Positions 8,813 through 16,467 of a stretch of DNA of 16,467 nucleotides are shown here, piece after piece. Position 1 is the stretch's first letter. Each line of letters opens with the position of its first letter. Both the position numbers and the translations under genes were made by a program. This DNA is from Suillus spraguei (lineage: Eukaryota > Basidiomycota > Agaricomycetes > Boletales > Suillaceae), in NCBI GenBank assembly GCA_016800925.1, contig JABCPU010001089.1:1-16467 (forward strand), given 5' to 3'. The notes below the pieces were generated by a model, which was not told the DNA's origin, did not search any database, and saw only the letters and a program-made list of their open reading frames with translations.

Positions 8813-10199
8813 ATGTCTACACCCGGTACTCGAATTTTTTGACACACTTATGAAATAAGTATTAACCTTGAGCACTTGTCACATCCAGATCTTTCTGTTC
8901 AATCGCTGTTCAATGTGAAAGATAAAATCGGTACGTATGGCAGTGCTACGCTTCGTGGTGGATCACTGACCATAGTTCTACCAGCCCTCGTCACAGGCGG
9001 CGGTACTGGTATTGGCAGGACTATCGCCTCAGCACTTGTACAGAATGGTGCAAAGGTATATATTGCTGCTAGGAAGGAATCCCAATTGAAAGAGGTGGGT
9101 ACATCTGTTTCCCGAGCACAGACAAAGTTCTAACAACCCATAGACGGTTGCTGACCTCAATACCAAAGGTCCTGGATCCGCAGACTACATCGTAGCAAAC
9201 CTCAGCGTATGTAAATATCCCAATATATTATCAACTTGTGATATTCATAATACCAAGTCGAAAGCTGGCACAGACGCTCTCATATCCGCTCTGGAGGCCC
9301 GAGAGCCTGCAAAGAAATTACACATCCTTGTGAATAATTCAGGCGTCACATGGGGGTCGCCCTTCGAAACCTTCCAGAGGACAAGGGATGGGACAACGTC
9401 ATGGCCGTGAAACGTCAAGAGCTTGTTTTACCGTGAGTGATGCTTGCCTTTCCGTGGTCATTATTGAGTTTCGGCATGCCAAGTGACATCTGGGTAAGCA
9501 TAATTTTTGTACTTAATGTTTTAACAACTCACGAGCTGGTAGGCTATCAACCTGGCTTGCAAAGGATGCGAGCGCACTCGACCCCGCTCGCGTGATTAAT
9601 ATTTCATCAGTTGCGAGTGTGACACCTCACGCGGAAGGCCTGGTTAGCGCAGATGGGAATGGAACATGGAGTTGTGCGTCACCTTGTTATGCGACGTGAT
9701 GAGCCTGATGTCATCTTATTCTCTTCAAGACAATGTCAGTAAGGCCGCAGGTAAGAAAATATCTGTCAATGAGGTTGTGTAGGGCTACGCTGAAAGTCTT
9801 CGCAGTGAACCATTTGACATCAATGCTGGCTGTCAAGTTGGGACCACAGAAGATCACGTATGTAGAAGCTCCAGTTCATACTGTCCACTGCTGATTTCTC
9901 CACCTGTAGTGTTAACGCGATTTGCCCTGGGTATGTACATAACACATTGTTACTTGAATTGCGGTTTATTCCCTCAACAGATTATTCCCCACAAAGATGA
10001 CAGCATTTGGATTCAAGACCGCAGGCGAGGAAAAGATCGCATCCCGACAACCTATGGGTCGTGTTGGCCGCCCTTCGGACCTCGCTGGTCTAACACTCTT
10101 CCTTGCATCTCCGGTGCGCATGTCACAGGCGCTCACATCCTTCTAGACGGTGGTTCAACATTGTCAAGTCAAGGGATTGCACCGAGGATTAAACTATGA
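8813..10199 (+). pseudogene. Classical short-chain dehydrogenase/reductase, 11 exons, three indels
   Basis: NAD(P)-dependent oxidoreductase of the SDR superfamily; substrate unknown. Exons: 8813-8825, 8889-8930, 8985-9094, 9144-9206, 9258-9432, 9484-9493, 9543-9673, 9730-9750, 9806-9857, 9910-9930, 9981-10199; all introns 49-63 bp and GT-AG, with consistent phases. The start is the ATG at 8813, which splices to give MSTPDLSVQSLFNVKDKIAL. Motifs: cofactor loop TGGGTGIG (22-29), NNSG (102-105), catalytic Ser in NISSVAS (about 160), YNVSK (182-186), NAICPG, and the C-terminal GAHILLDGG. Full length would be 285 residues. Lesions: one C missing at 9374-9375 and one A gained at 9410-9412, with an in-frame TGA (9408-9410) between them; a one-base net loss near 10113-10117 just before AHVTGAHILLDGG, giving an early TAG at 10144-10146. 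Two lesions are in homopolymers and could be read errors; the third is not. Catalytic residues are all present. Confidence 0.88.
9484..9493 (+). other. 10-nt microexon of the SDR gene
   Basis: TGACATCTGG lies between introns 9433-9483 (GTGAGT to AAG) and 9494-9542 (GTAAGC to TAG), 51 and 49 bp. Including it restores phase and gives SLFYLTSGLSTWL, the expected SDR helix sequence. A single 103-bp intron ending at 9535 also keeps the frame but yields SLFYPGRLSTWL and is twice the usual intron size. Confidence 0.7.
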
Positions 10200-10398
10200 T
10201 TTATCACTGTACATGATGTTTCGTTCATATACCTCTATAACTCTGCGCTGGAATCTCGTATTTCACATTATTGCTACACCTGTAGTACAAATCCAGTTGT
10301 CCGTAAAGTCCTCGTTGTCCATGACCAAACCAGGTGGAACAGCCAGAACGGGGTATCATTCCAAAGTTGTAAAGTCCTCGACGTGAAAGCAAGCAAGC
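10200..10398. other. Convergent 3' spacer with a 12-bp direct repeat
   Basis: Lies between the SDR stop and the stop of the minus-strand gene. GTAAAGTCCTCG occurs at 10303-10314 and again at 10369-10380. No gene and no clear polyadenylation signal. Confidence 0.4.
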
Positions 10399-12049
10399 TC
10401 AAGGTCCAGGTATACCGTTGCCTTCGATCGTTGTGTCATTGGATGATTTCCCAGTGGGTCCCGACCAGCCGATTCCGCGCCATTTTCCGAGAGCTGCCTG
10501 TTCCAAGACCGCACGATACATCACAGAGCTGAATCCTACACACTGCAGTCCGATACACGCAACACGAAGGGCACCAACAGTATATAACTGCGCAGTCTCG
10601 TAGAGGTTCTGGGGCGAGAGGTTCTTTCGACCCGCTAGGGTCTCCTTGATAAGGGTTTGTGTTGTCTAAGCCCAAGTCATGATGATAGAAATAGTGCAAA
10701 ATGATCTTGCTTCACCTCGGCTGAAAGAGCCTCCCACTCTTCTGTGGTTAGATCGTCCATGCGAAAAGCCTTGTATACGCCAGCGTAGTACCACTTCCCG
10801 TCCTTGTTATAGAAGCACTCTAACCAGAACGAGAGTGACATCAACAAAACGAGACCAAGTAGAAAACAACAAACCAGTAGGCTCGTCCATGGTGCCAATC
10901 ACATCCACAACGGTCCATCGATGTGCTGTTGTTACTCGGGGATTGGTGCTACACTTAAAAACGGGAGTGAGCAAATATCCATGTTCTTCGCGCTCTGGGC
11001 ACCAGTATGTTGTCGGTTGGCCAAGGACACGATAGTTTGACAGGCTAGGAAAAAGCATTCATCACCCATGGACTTCGTGTGTGAGCTCTATACTGTCTTA
11101 CGAGCTTTTGAGAGTCTGTATCAGGCGTGAATAGACTTCACACAATATAAGTAGGGCACTGACACCAGAAGTATTGCCCAAGAATTCATGCAAGGTGTAC
11201 GGTTGAGGAATGAGAATTGGGTTTAGAGCGTCATCTGGAATGTCAGCAGGGAGAGGAAGCGACGCAAGAAGTGCTTGTCTTGCAAGAATCGATTTCTCAG
11301 GTCCATCGCCGAGTGGAAGTGGTTCGGCAATACTCTGAGGATCAAATTCCTTTGACTCGGCAGAAGAAAGCGCATATATCGACTTACCGGATGGTGAAAG
11401 TCGACAGTTTCAGAGTGGCGTGGATCAGAATGATTTTCGAGACGTGCGCAATAGTTTGATTGAAAAAGACGGACTGAACGTATTGGAATCACACTGGCTT
11501 TCTGGGCGGAAATCTAGTGGTGGCAGCCCTGTAGAAGGTCCGTTCGGAGCGTCCTGGAAAATATATATGCCATCGATCAGACTCCATGCCGACCAAAATG
11601 TTCTGTCGTACAAGAGGAAAGTCCTGAGCAGATGTGTCATCCCCCACATCTTTCGGAGCCGATTGTGGAATATCAGATAAGGTGACAACGTTTTGCACCG
11701 GAAGCTGTGTGGATGAATCATCATCTCTCGCCACGGACGTGGCAGGGGTAGAAAGGCGCCTTAGATTGTTTAGTTCACACTGAAGTCGATCAATCATTGC
11801 TGACTTTTGTCGAACAGATACGTAAGCGTCTTCGAGGCGTTCAACAACGGTGTCTCTGGCAGCTATGACTTCCGCCACGTGCATTCTTTCCATTTGGATT
11901 ATGAGTGCCAATCCAGCAGCATCAGATGTATCCTAAAATGAACGGATAAGAGCAGGATATGTTGAGTCAGCGTTCGAGAGAATGGGTTCTCAAGCACGAT
12001 TTGGAGGTTACCATTCGTTGTGCGAGCTCGGTTGTTGTGGTGCACGTTC
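10399..12049 (-). CDS. Coiled-coil protein with a probable DUF6697 C-terminal domain, 5' end unresolved
   Basis: Function unknown. Exons, minus strand: 12049-12012, 11932-11612, 11553-11388, 11334-11164, 11115-11102 (14 nt), 11044-10875, 10819-10716, 10665-10399; introns mostly 48-58 bp, one of 79. The 11932-11612 exon carries a heptad-rich segment (VVERLEDAYVSV, SAMIDRLQCELNNLRR) and then a polar, probably disordered stretch. The C-terminal part has CPEREEHGYLLTPVFKCSTN, AHRWTVVDV, ECFYNKDGKWYYAGVYKAFR, SPQNLYETAQLY and RVACIGLQCVGF, which I associate from memory with the DUF6697 domain common in Agaricomycetes. At least 415 residues, stop TGA at 10399-10401. One frame change at 11434-11437 (an extra A in a run of four) sits between LLRTSR and NHSDPRHSETVDFHHP; without it the reading stops soon after. 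I could not find the start: exons upstream of 12049 did not chain. The 11115-11102 exon uses a weak donor (GTCAGT) in the intron before it. Confidence 0.7.
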
Positions 12050-12454
12050 CTATATGATGGTTGTAAGAGAAAAAATGGTGTGTGTCTGAAGCATTCTGCA
12101 TCCCCCGATCGTTGAATGACATTATGGTTGGTAACAAGCGGTGAATTGTTTATGGAGTCGAGACTTGACTCGCAGCTTGTACTTGTTTGTCTCCGACAGC
12201 ACAATTAACCGGTGGTTATGCAACAATTTCCCTTTCATGCACGTTTCCTCCATCTCTCGGCATGTCCACAGCATTTCCGTACATAACCACACCCATGAGC
12301 AGTTGAGTCTCATCATAATACACATTACGTTTCTGGCAGCAATGAAAGGACCTGTGAAGCACCTCTCTCTTGACCAGCAACAAAAGATGATGAGTATTGT
12401 CCTTCTGCAGGGTTGATCATTGAGTGGCCCAGGGTTGGCACGAAATAATCAGCA
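12050..12454 (-). other. Unresolved 5' region of the coiled-coil gene
   Basis: The sequence just upstream of 12049 has a good acceptor (CTTACAAC branch-like site, then ATATAG), so an earlier exon should exist. The minus frame 12122-12325 contains KYKLRVKSRLHKQF, which could be coiled coil, but joining it at the phase-compatible donor near 12134 creates a stop. Either the exon structure differs from what I tried or the 5' part is decayed. Confidence 0.3.
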
Positions 12455-12730
12455 ATGTAGGTTGAGCGGTCATTTCTGCTTGTCACAAACGTACTAGGCT
12501 CGTTGAGGGAATATCGATTTGCCCAGCCAAGCGAAAATTTCCACATGTCAGGTGCGAAACGCATAATTTATCAAGTCTTTACCTTGAGCGCAAACGTTGC
12601 TTCCATAGATCCGGACTAATTAGTATAATTTTCTTATTTGACTTGTTTGTTTGCAGAGGACGAGATTTTCTGTAGTGCGACGACCAGGAGCCAAGCAAAC
12701 CTGTGCGGCACCACTGCCTGGCCCTTTAGT
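12455..12730. repeat. Direct repeat, copy 1 (left of protease 2)
   Basis: Nearly the same sequence recurs in the same orientation at 15212-15498. Long shared blocks include GCAAACGTTGCTTCCATAGA, GACTAATTAGTATAATTTTC and CACCACTGCCTGGCCCTTTA. Differences are scattered substitutions plus several indels of about 4-12 bases. It lacks TG...CA ends, so a solo LTR is unlikely; no clear target-site duplication. Confidence 0.85.
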
Positions 12731-13046
12731 CTCTTCTTCGATTGTTCGTTCGCTCGGCCATTTGGGCCCAAATTCGTTTCGCTGAGAAGATTCCCATGGA
12801 CTTAGGGATTCATTGCTGTGCGCAAATGTGATCAAGCTTCGGCGGCGTTTCGTGCTTTATATATGTAGAAAGAAAGCCGACCGAAGGGGTGTCCTTGCAT
12901 TGCCATGATCTAATCATACATAAACCCAACCAACGAATAAGACTTCCAGAGCCTATTCAAGAAGAGTACATAGTACATACAACCTTCAAATGCATATGCT
13001 GCTTTGCGTCGCAAAATGATCTTTCGTATATTTTGGCAATTCCATA
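12731..13046. other. Spacer between repeat copy 1 and protease 2
   Basis: No recognised gene. On the minus strand a TATA-like stretch (CATATATAAAGC, 12853-12864) lies 19 bp before an open but ATG-less frame (12835-12620) that runs into the repeat. It might be an old promoter for the coiled-coil gene, now separated from it by the repeat; this is inference. Confidence 0.3.
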
Positions 13047-14542
13047 TTAGTTGGTATTGGCCCGAGTGAACTGCGTTTTGGAAAAACCGATGTAGGAGTT
13101 GGAGGCATCAAACACGGTATAGAAGCGCTGGATGAATACATAGCCAATGACAAAGTCAAAGGGTCCTTGCTGAGATTCCATGCCAAGGTCGCGAACAATG
13201 AGATATATGGAAGCCCTAGTACTAGGATAAGCTCCAAGCAAGTGGTTGAGAGCACGAGGCCAGATTTGAGCGTTACGAGTGAGAGTGAGGATTTGCTGTG
13301 CAAAACGGTGAACAAGGGGTGTGAGTGCTAACAGAATTGACGTACGCCGCCAATATTGAAATTCAGGTTCTCCAGGCGCGAGTACTTATTGCGGGAAATA
13401 GCGTGAAGTCCACTCACAGGATCGTATCGAGCGCCGGTTAGAGCCTTGTACCGCAGGAAGGCATCTATCGAACACTAATTAGACCATCATTACTCGCTGC
13501 ACTCTAGTGGATACACACCGGTGGCAATCGAAATAAAGGTGTTGCCACAATCGACAATACCAATGGTGTCTGGTAAGATCACTGTGGTGGCAGTGTTTGC
13601 CGTATGTGATGCTTTGATGGATACCCCACAATTCCGGTGCAACCGGGATGTTGATGATAGGACTGGAAACAAAACAATTGCTATCAGTCTGGATTGATCT
13701 AGGAACTGAGGTAGCTTACGTGTATGTAATGCACGGTGCAAGGCATGGTCAGTTCCACCAAAGGTGAGTTGTCCAGCGATTTCTTCCTGCGAACCGCCGT
13801 AGGGCTTGAAAAAGACACCAAGAATGTTCGCAGGAATGACGTTTTCCTTAACCAGGTTGTCAGTGACAGTCGGATCAGCGCTTCCGGCATTTGAGTCAGG
13901 GTGTTTTGTGTCGATGCCATAGGCCCGATGCCAAGGACACCGTCAAAACCAGCGAAGCCCAGTACACGATCAGCAACACCGATCGGCTGCCTGTGGACGG
14001 TGAGCCCAGGACCGACAGTGACGGTGTCGAAGTACATAATTCCTATAGATAATCGTAAGTATTTCAACTTATGATATCATATTGTATGTCACACCGTCCA
14101 TGCGGTGGTCAGAACTGTAGACGACCGATACAGGTTCTTCAGTGCGGACGCTGTCGTCGGTTGCCTGGTACGGAGTACCGGCACCAACCCATGTGTTCGC
14201 GCTACCGCTATCGAGAATCAAGTTGTCTTTAATAATGCATTAGCAGCCGCATATTTTTCCAGTATTGAACTCACAGATTGTGGAGGGGCTGCCGATACCA
14301 ACTGATATGGTGTAGACAAAACAATTGGTTGTCAGAGGAACGCTAACTCGACGTTGTCCGTGCTTGCTGGAACCACTAAGGGCCTGCAAACGAGCTATAT
14401 CGTGCGCCACGAGGTTATAAGTACCATTAGAGAAATTTAGCCTCCTGGTAATGGGGACGGAGGTTGGGGAATTGGCAGGTTTAACGGGCGATGCTGTGAT
14501 TGGAAAAACTAGGAGAAGTGTTAACAATGGAGCGGGGAACAT
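13047..14542 (-). pseudogene. Second A1 aspartic protease, degenerate active-site motifs and frameshifts
   Basis: Exons, minus strand: 14542-14275, 14226-14095, 14042-13720, 13662-13519, 13464-13346, 13295-13047; introns 48-57 bp. N-terminus MFPAPLLTLLLVFPITASPV is a signal peptide, followed by a propeptide-like region (ITRRLNFSNGTYNLV) and SVGIGSPST. First catalytic motif is DSGSANTW (Asp about 95), second is VDCGNTF (Asp about 279), where DTGTT is usual. The flap reads VYSSD rather than the usual YGSG. C-terminus: NAQIWPRALN, VIGYVFIQRFYTVFD, IGFSKTQFTRANTN. Full length about 411 residues. Lesions: one A missing at 13890-13892, shifting the frame before AGSADPTVTDNLV; one base missing at the exon 3/4 junction (13720/13662); one A gained at 13596-13598, so about 21 codons around the WGIHQSITYG block lie in another frame. 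This is a different A1 subfamily from the protease at 6650-8113, not its tandem copy. Both catalytic Asp remain, but the altered motifs suggest weak or no activity. Confidence 0.87.
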
Positions 14543-14577
14543 GGCTGACTGGAAAGCAATATCATACTCAGTGGTGC

Positions 14578-14587
14578 ATTATATATG
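14578..14587 (-). promoter_or_regulatory. TATA-like motif of protease 2
   Basis: On the minus strand CATATATAAT lies 35 bp before the ATG at 14542. Placement that close implies a very short leader, so it may be a core promoter element or part of an AT-rich leader. Confidence 0.45.
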
Positions 14588-15211
14588 TGCTGGCAAATTC
14601 GATGATGGTAATGTCGTGCACCTCAGTATTAGCCACGTATGAAACATCCCCTCGAAAAAGCGATGACGAGATAGTTGCAATCGAGCGTGAGGATTAGGCT
14701 CCCCGATAAAGTGTGACAAGAGATGGTTTGCTTTAAAACATGCCGATACCAGGTGGCAGGAATTTACAATTCACCTGTTTACCCATAGTTCAAATGTCAC
14801 CATTAATGCATTGACTTGCCTCACATTCATTTCCATAGAGATGCTGACCTATTATGAATGCACCTTGGTAAACTTTCATGTCAGTGGTAAAGCTAGTGTA
14901 GTGATCATTGCTAAGGAGAGCAATGTCCAAGTTGTCGACGATACATCAGTAAACTACTTTGCCCTGTACAGTTCTGTACAGGTAACAGTGCCCAAGACAG
15001 ATTGGTCCCTTTTGGACAGAGACCCACAGACACACTGGTTCTGTTGCACTCTGCACAGATGCAGTGTACAGGGAACCCGCGTAGCGTACACAAAAACTAG
15101 CTACTGTATTTATCCACCGACGATTTAAGGTTTAAGCCACCGTTTCGGCTCAACTCAATATTCCAACACCCGGCTACCCGTACATATGAGACGGATATAT
15201 GTTACTGCATT
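14588..15211. other. Upstream spacer of protease 2, no gene recognised
   Basis: Short frames on both strands (for example 14811-15128 plus) carry no motif I know. A perfect 20-bp palindrome lies at 14963-14982, and variants of CTGTACAG/CTGCACAG recur to about 15072. Probably non-coding or repeat-derived. Confidence 0.4.
14963..14982. other. Perfect 20-bp palindrome
   Basis: CCTGTACAGTTCTGTACAGG: nine-base arms around TT. Related half-sites occur at 15053-15072. Could be a dimeric factor site or part of an unknown repeat. Confidence 0.5.
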
Positions 15212-15498
15212 ATGTGGGTTGAGCGGTCATATCTACTTGTCACAAATGTACTAGGCTCGTTGAGGGAATATTGATTTGCGCAGCCAAGGGAAAATTTCCA
15301 CGTGCGAAACGCATAATTTATCAAGTCTCTACTGTCCATTATCTTGACCGCAAACGTTGCTTCCATAGATCCGGACTAATTAGTATAATTTTCTTATTCG
15401 ACTTGTCTGTTTGCAGAGGACGAGATTTTCTGGTAGTGTGACGACCGTCTCACAGGAACCAAGCAAACCTGCGCGGCACCACTGCCTGGCCCTTTAGT
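15212..15498. repeat. Direct repeat, copy 2 (right of protease 2)
   Basis: Same orientation as 12455-12730. Relative to copy 1 it lacks about 8 bases near 15300 and has extra bases near 15330 and 15452. Both copies end at CCCTTTAGT. Together they frame the whole second protease gene (2.5 kb between copies). Confidence 0.85.
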
Positions 15499-15944
15499 TG
15501 TACTGGATAACAGTCGCTGACTGCGATCAACCGGCAGGCTTAAATATATCCTTGTAGGAGCTCGCAGTCAAAAGGTGTAGGTAATAATGAGGGCGTTCGA
15601 TAAATAACTGCATCTCCAAAGCATAGTGAAGTTCAATTCTAATTTGAGACCCACTTTTCGAGAAGTCACCCCAGGACGAATGCCTACAGCACCATCATGA
15701 CAGTAAATTAAAGCTTCCTGCAAAAATTGAAAATTCTTGAGGAAAAAGAAGTTCCTTCCATCTTACAAAACCTGACGATAGCCCGCAATCGCCAACGCGG
15801 TTGAATTCATCAAGATTCCCATATTGACGGACTGGAAAATTTGTCCAGGCGCCTCTGTTTACCTGTGTATTTATCCGCTGACCATGTGGTTCTCTCTGTG
15901 GTACTGAAGTCCGCCGAACCTCCGGGTGCTTCACGATTAATCGG
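15499..15944. other. Upstream region of the cystine-knot gene
   Basis: No gene recognised. A nine-base inverted pair TGACTGCGA (15518-15526) and TCGCAGTCA (15562-15570) frames 35 bases and could be a regulatory dyad. Short minus-strand frames here show no features of real genes. Confidence 0.4.
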
Positions 15945-15953
15945 ATATATAAG
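15945..15953 (+). promoter_or_regulatory. TATA-like motif of the cystine-knot gene
   Basis: ATATATAAG, 84-92 bp before the ATG at 16037, a normal fungal TATA-to-start distance. Confidence 0.5.
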
Positions 15954-16036
15954 TGAGCTATCGGCTCTTCCTATTGCCATTATCAGAGCTATCATTCGAG
16001 ATCCCTCGACGCATCTTAATTTTACTAGCAAAAAAC

Positions 16037-16286
16037 ATGCGTTTCTCATTCCTTCTTGCTGTTGTTGCTGCTTTGACAACATCTATGTCTGTCAGAGCGC
16101 AGTGCGCAGGACAAAACGGGGTTTGTGGCTCGAGTAGCGCAGAAAACGATACATGCTGCCAAGGCCTTACTTGCAAGTTGGGTGTGAGTATGATTCATCC
16201 GCTTTGGATCCTTGATTGAACTCCATGACTTACCCTTGCGCCAACAGCCTACCAGCGGCGTGAACAAAGTATTGTACTGCCAGTAG
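16037..16286 (+). CDS. Small secreted cysteine-rich protein, predicted inhibitor cystine knot (knottin-like)
   Basis: Two exons, 16037-16183 and 16248-16286, with a 64-bp GT-AG intron (GTGAGT donor, CAACAG acceptor), give 61 residues. The start is the first ATG of a clean hydrophobic signal peptide (MRFSFLLAVVAALTTSMSVRA). The mature part, about 39-40 residues, has exactly six cysteines spaced C-x6-C-x9-CC-x4-C-x13-C, with the last Cys next to the final residue. This is the knottin arrangement (disulfides 1-4, 2-5, 3-6 expected in the family). The sixth cysteine appears only after splicing, which supports the intron. There is no frameshift, and a TATA motif lies upstream. Fungal knottin-like peptides are small secreted proteins of mostly unknown role; inhibitor, effector or antimicrobial functions are all possible and none can be read from sequence. 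It is not a CBM1, whose cysteine spacing differs. Confidence 0.82.
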
Positions 16287-16467
16287 CCCTCTATTTATTG
16301 GCTTGGAAGACTGAGGATGTTCGCAACTGTGGGTCATCTTTCTGCTTTCATGCTGGCTCAGTAATTGATCACACGACATGCAGTTGATCTATATGCTACT
16401 ATTACTGCACGAATTTCCGGCTGCTCGAGCAGACTCTAGAGTAACATAGAATTAGAAAAATTTTCCT
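16287..16467. other. 3' flank of the cystine-knot gene
   Basis: No further gene visible before the window ends; AT-rich last 25 bases. Confidence 0.4.

Noticed and set aside
8876..9133. An SDR start at TTG 8876.
   Set aside because: The ATG at 8813 with a 63-bp intron gives the expected N-terminus MSTPDLS; the TTG lies inside that intron.
9433..9535. One 103-bp intron in the SDR instead of two introns with a microexon.
   Set aside because: It keeps frame but gives a poor protein sequence and an intron about twice the size of all others in the gene.
6650..14542. The two aspartic proteases as a tandem duplication.
   Set aside because: Signal peptides, active-site context and C-termini differ throughout and the intron positions do not correspond in an obvious way; they belong to different A1 subfamilies.
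12455..15498. The two direct repeats as LTRs of a retrotransposon carrying the protease.
   Set aside because: They lack TG...CA ends, primer-binding site and polypurine tract, and nothing between them resembles gag or pol.
1..16467. CRISPR arrays, operons, integrases or phage-type defence systems.
   Set aside because: No regular spaced repeats, no prokaryotic gene packing or ribosome-binding sites, and intron-rich genes throughout.

Overview
The window looks like nuclear DNA of a filamentous basidiomycete, most probably an Agaricomycete. Genes are cut by many 48-64 bp GT-AG introns with CTNAY-like branch sites, sit on both strands with no operon logic, and belong to families common in wood-decay and litter fungi (A1 aspartic proteases, a classical SDR, what I read as a DUF6697 protein). 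All family calls are from memory of motifs; no database search was possible.

Layout. 1-5040 is repeat-rich and almost gene-free: a long imperfect inverted repeat (about 41-385 against 2157-2510), a decayed pogo/Tigger-type transposase (3085-3816, minus) and a 27-bp perfect inverted repeat framing 675 bp (3990-4664). 5041-5419 (minus) is a broken copy of the copper chaperone COX17. 6176-6592 is a clean MITE with 74-bp terminal inverted repeats. 6650-8113 (minus) is an A1 aspartic protease with intact catalytic motifs but several frameshifts. 8813-10199 (plus) is a short-chain dehydrogenase with 11 exons, including a 10-nt microexon, and three indels. 10399 to about 12049 (minus) is a coiled-coil protein with a probable DUF6697 C-terminal domain, convergent with the SDR. 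13047-14542 (minus) is a second, different A1 protease, framed by two copies (12455-12730 and 15212-15498) of a 280-bp direct repeat. 16037-16286 (plus) is an intact two-exon gene for a 61-residue secreted protein with the six-cysteine spacing of an inhibitor cystine knot.

How they fit together. The two proteases and the cysteine-rich peptide would be secreted and the SDR cytosolic; nothing shows a shared pathway. The strongest theme is decay: five of the six multi-exon genes can be read through their full family length only if small indels are allowed. Many lie in homopolymers, which could be sequencing error, but a 4-bp tandem duplication, a mutated splice donor and an early stop cannot be explained that way. 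The window therefore looks either like a pseudogene-rich, transposon-invaded segment or like an under-polished assembly with some true pseudogenes.
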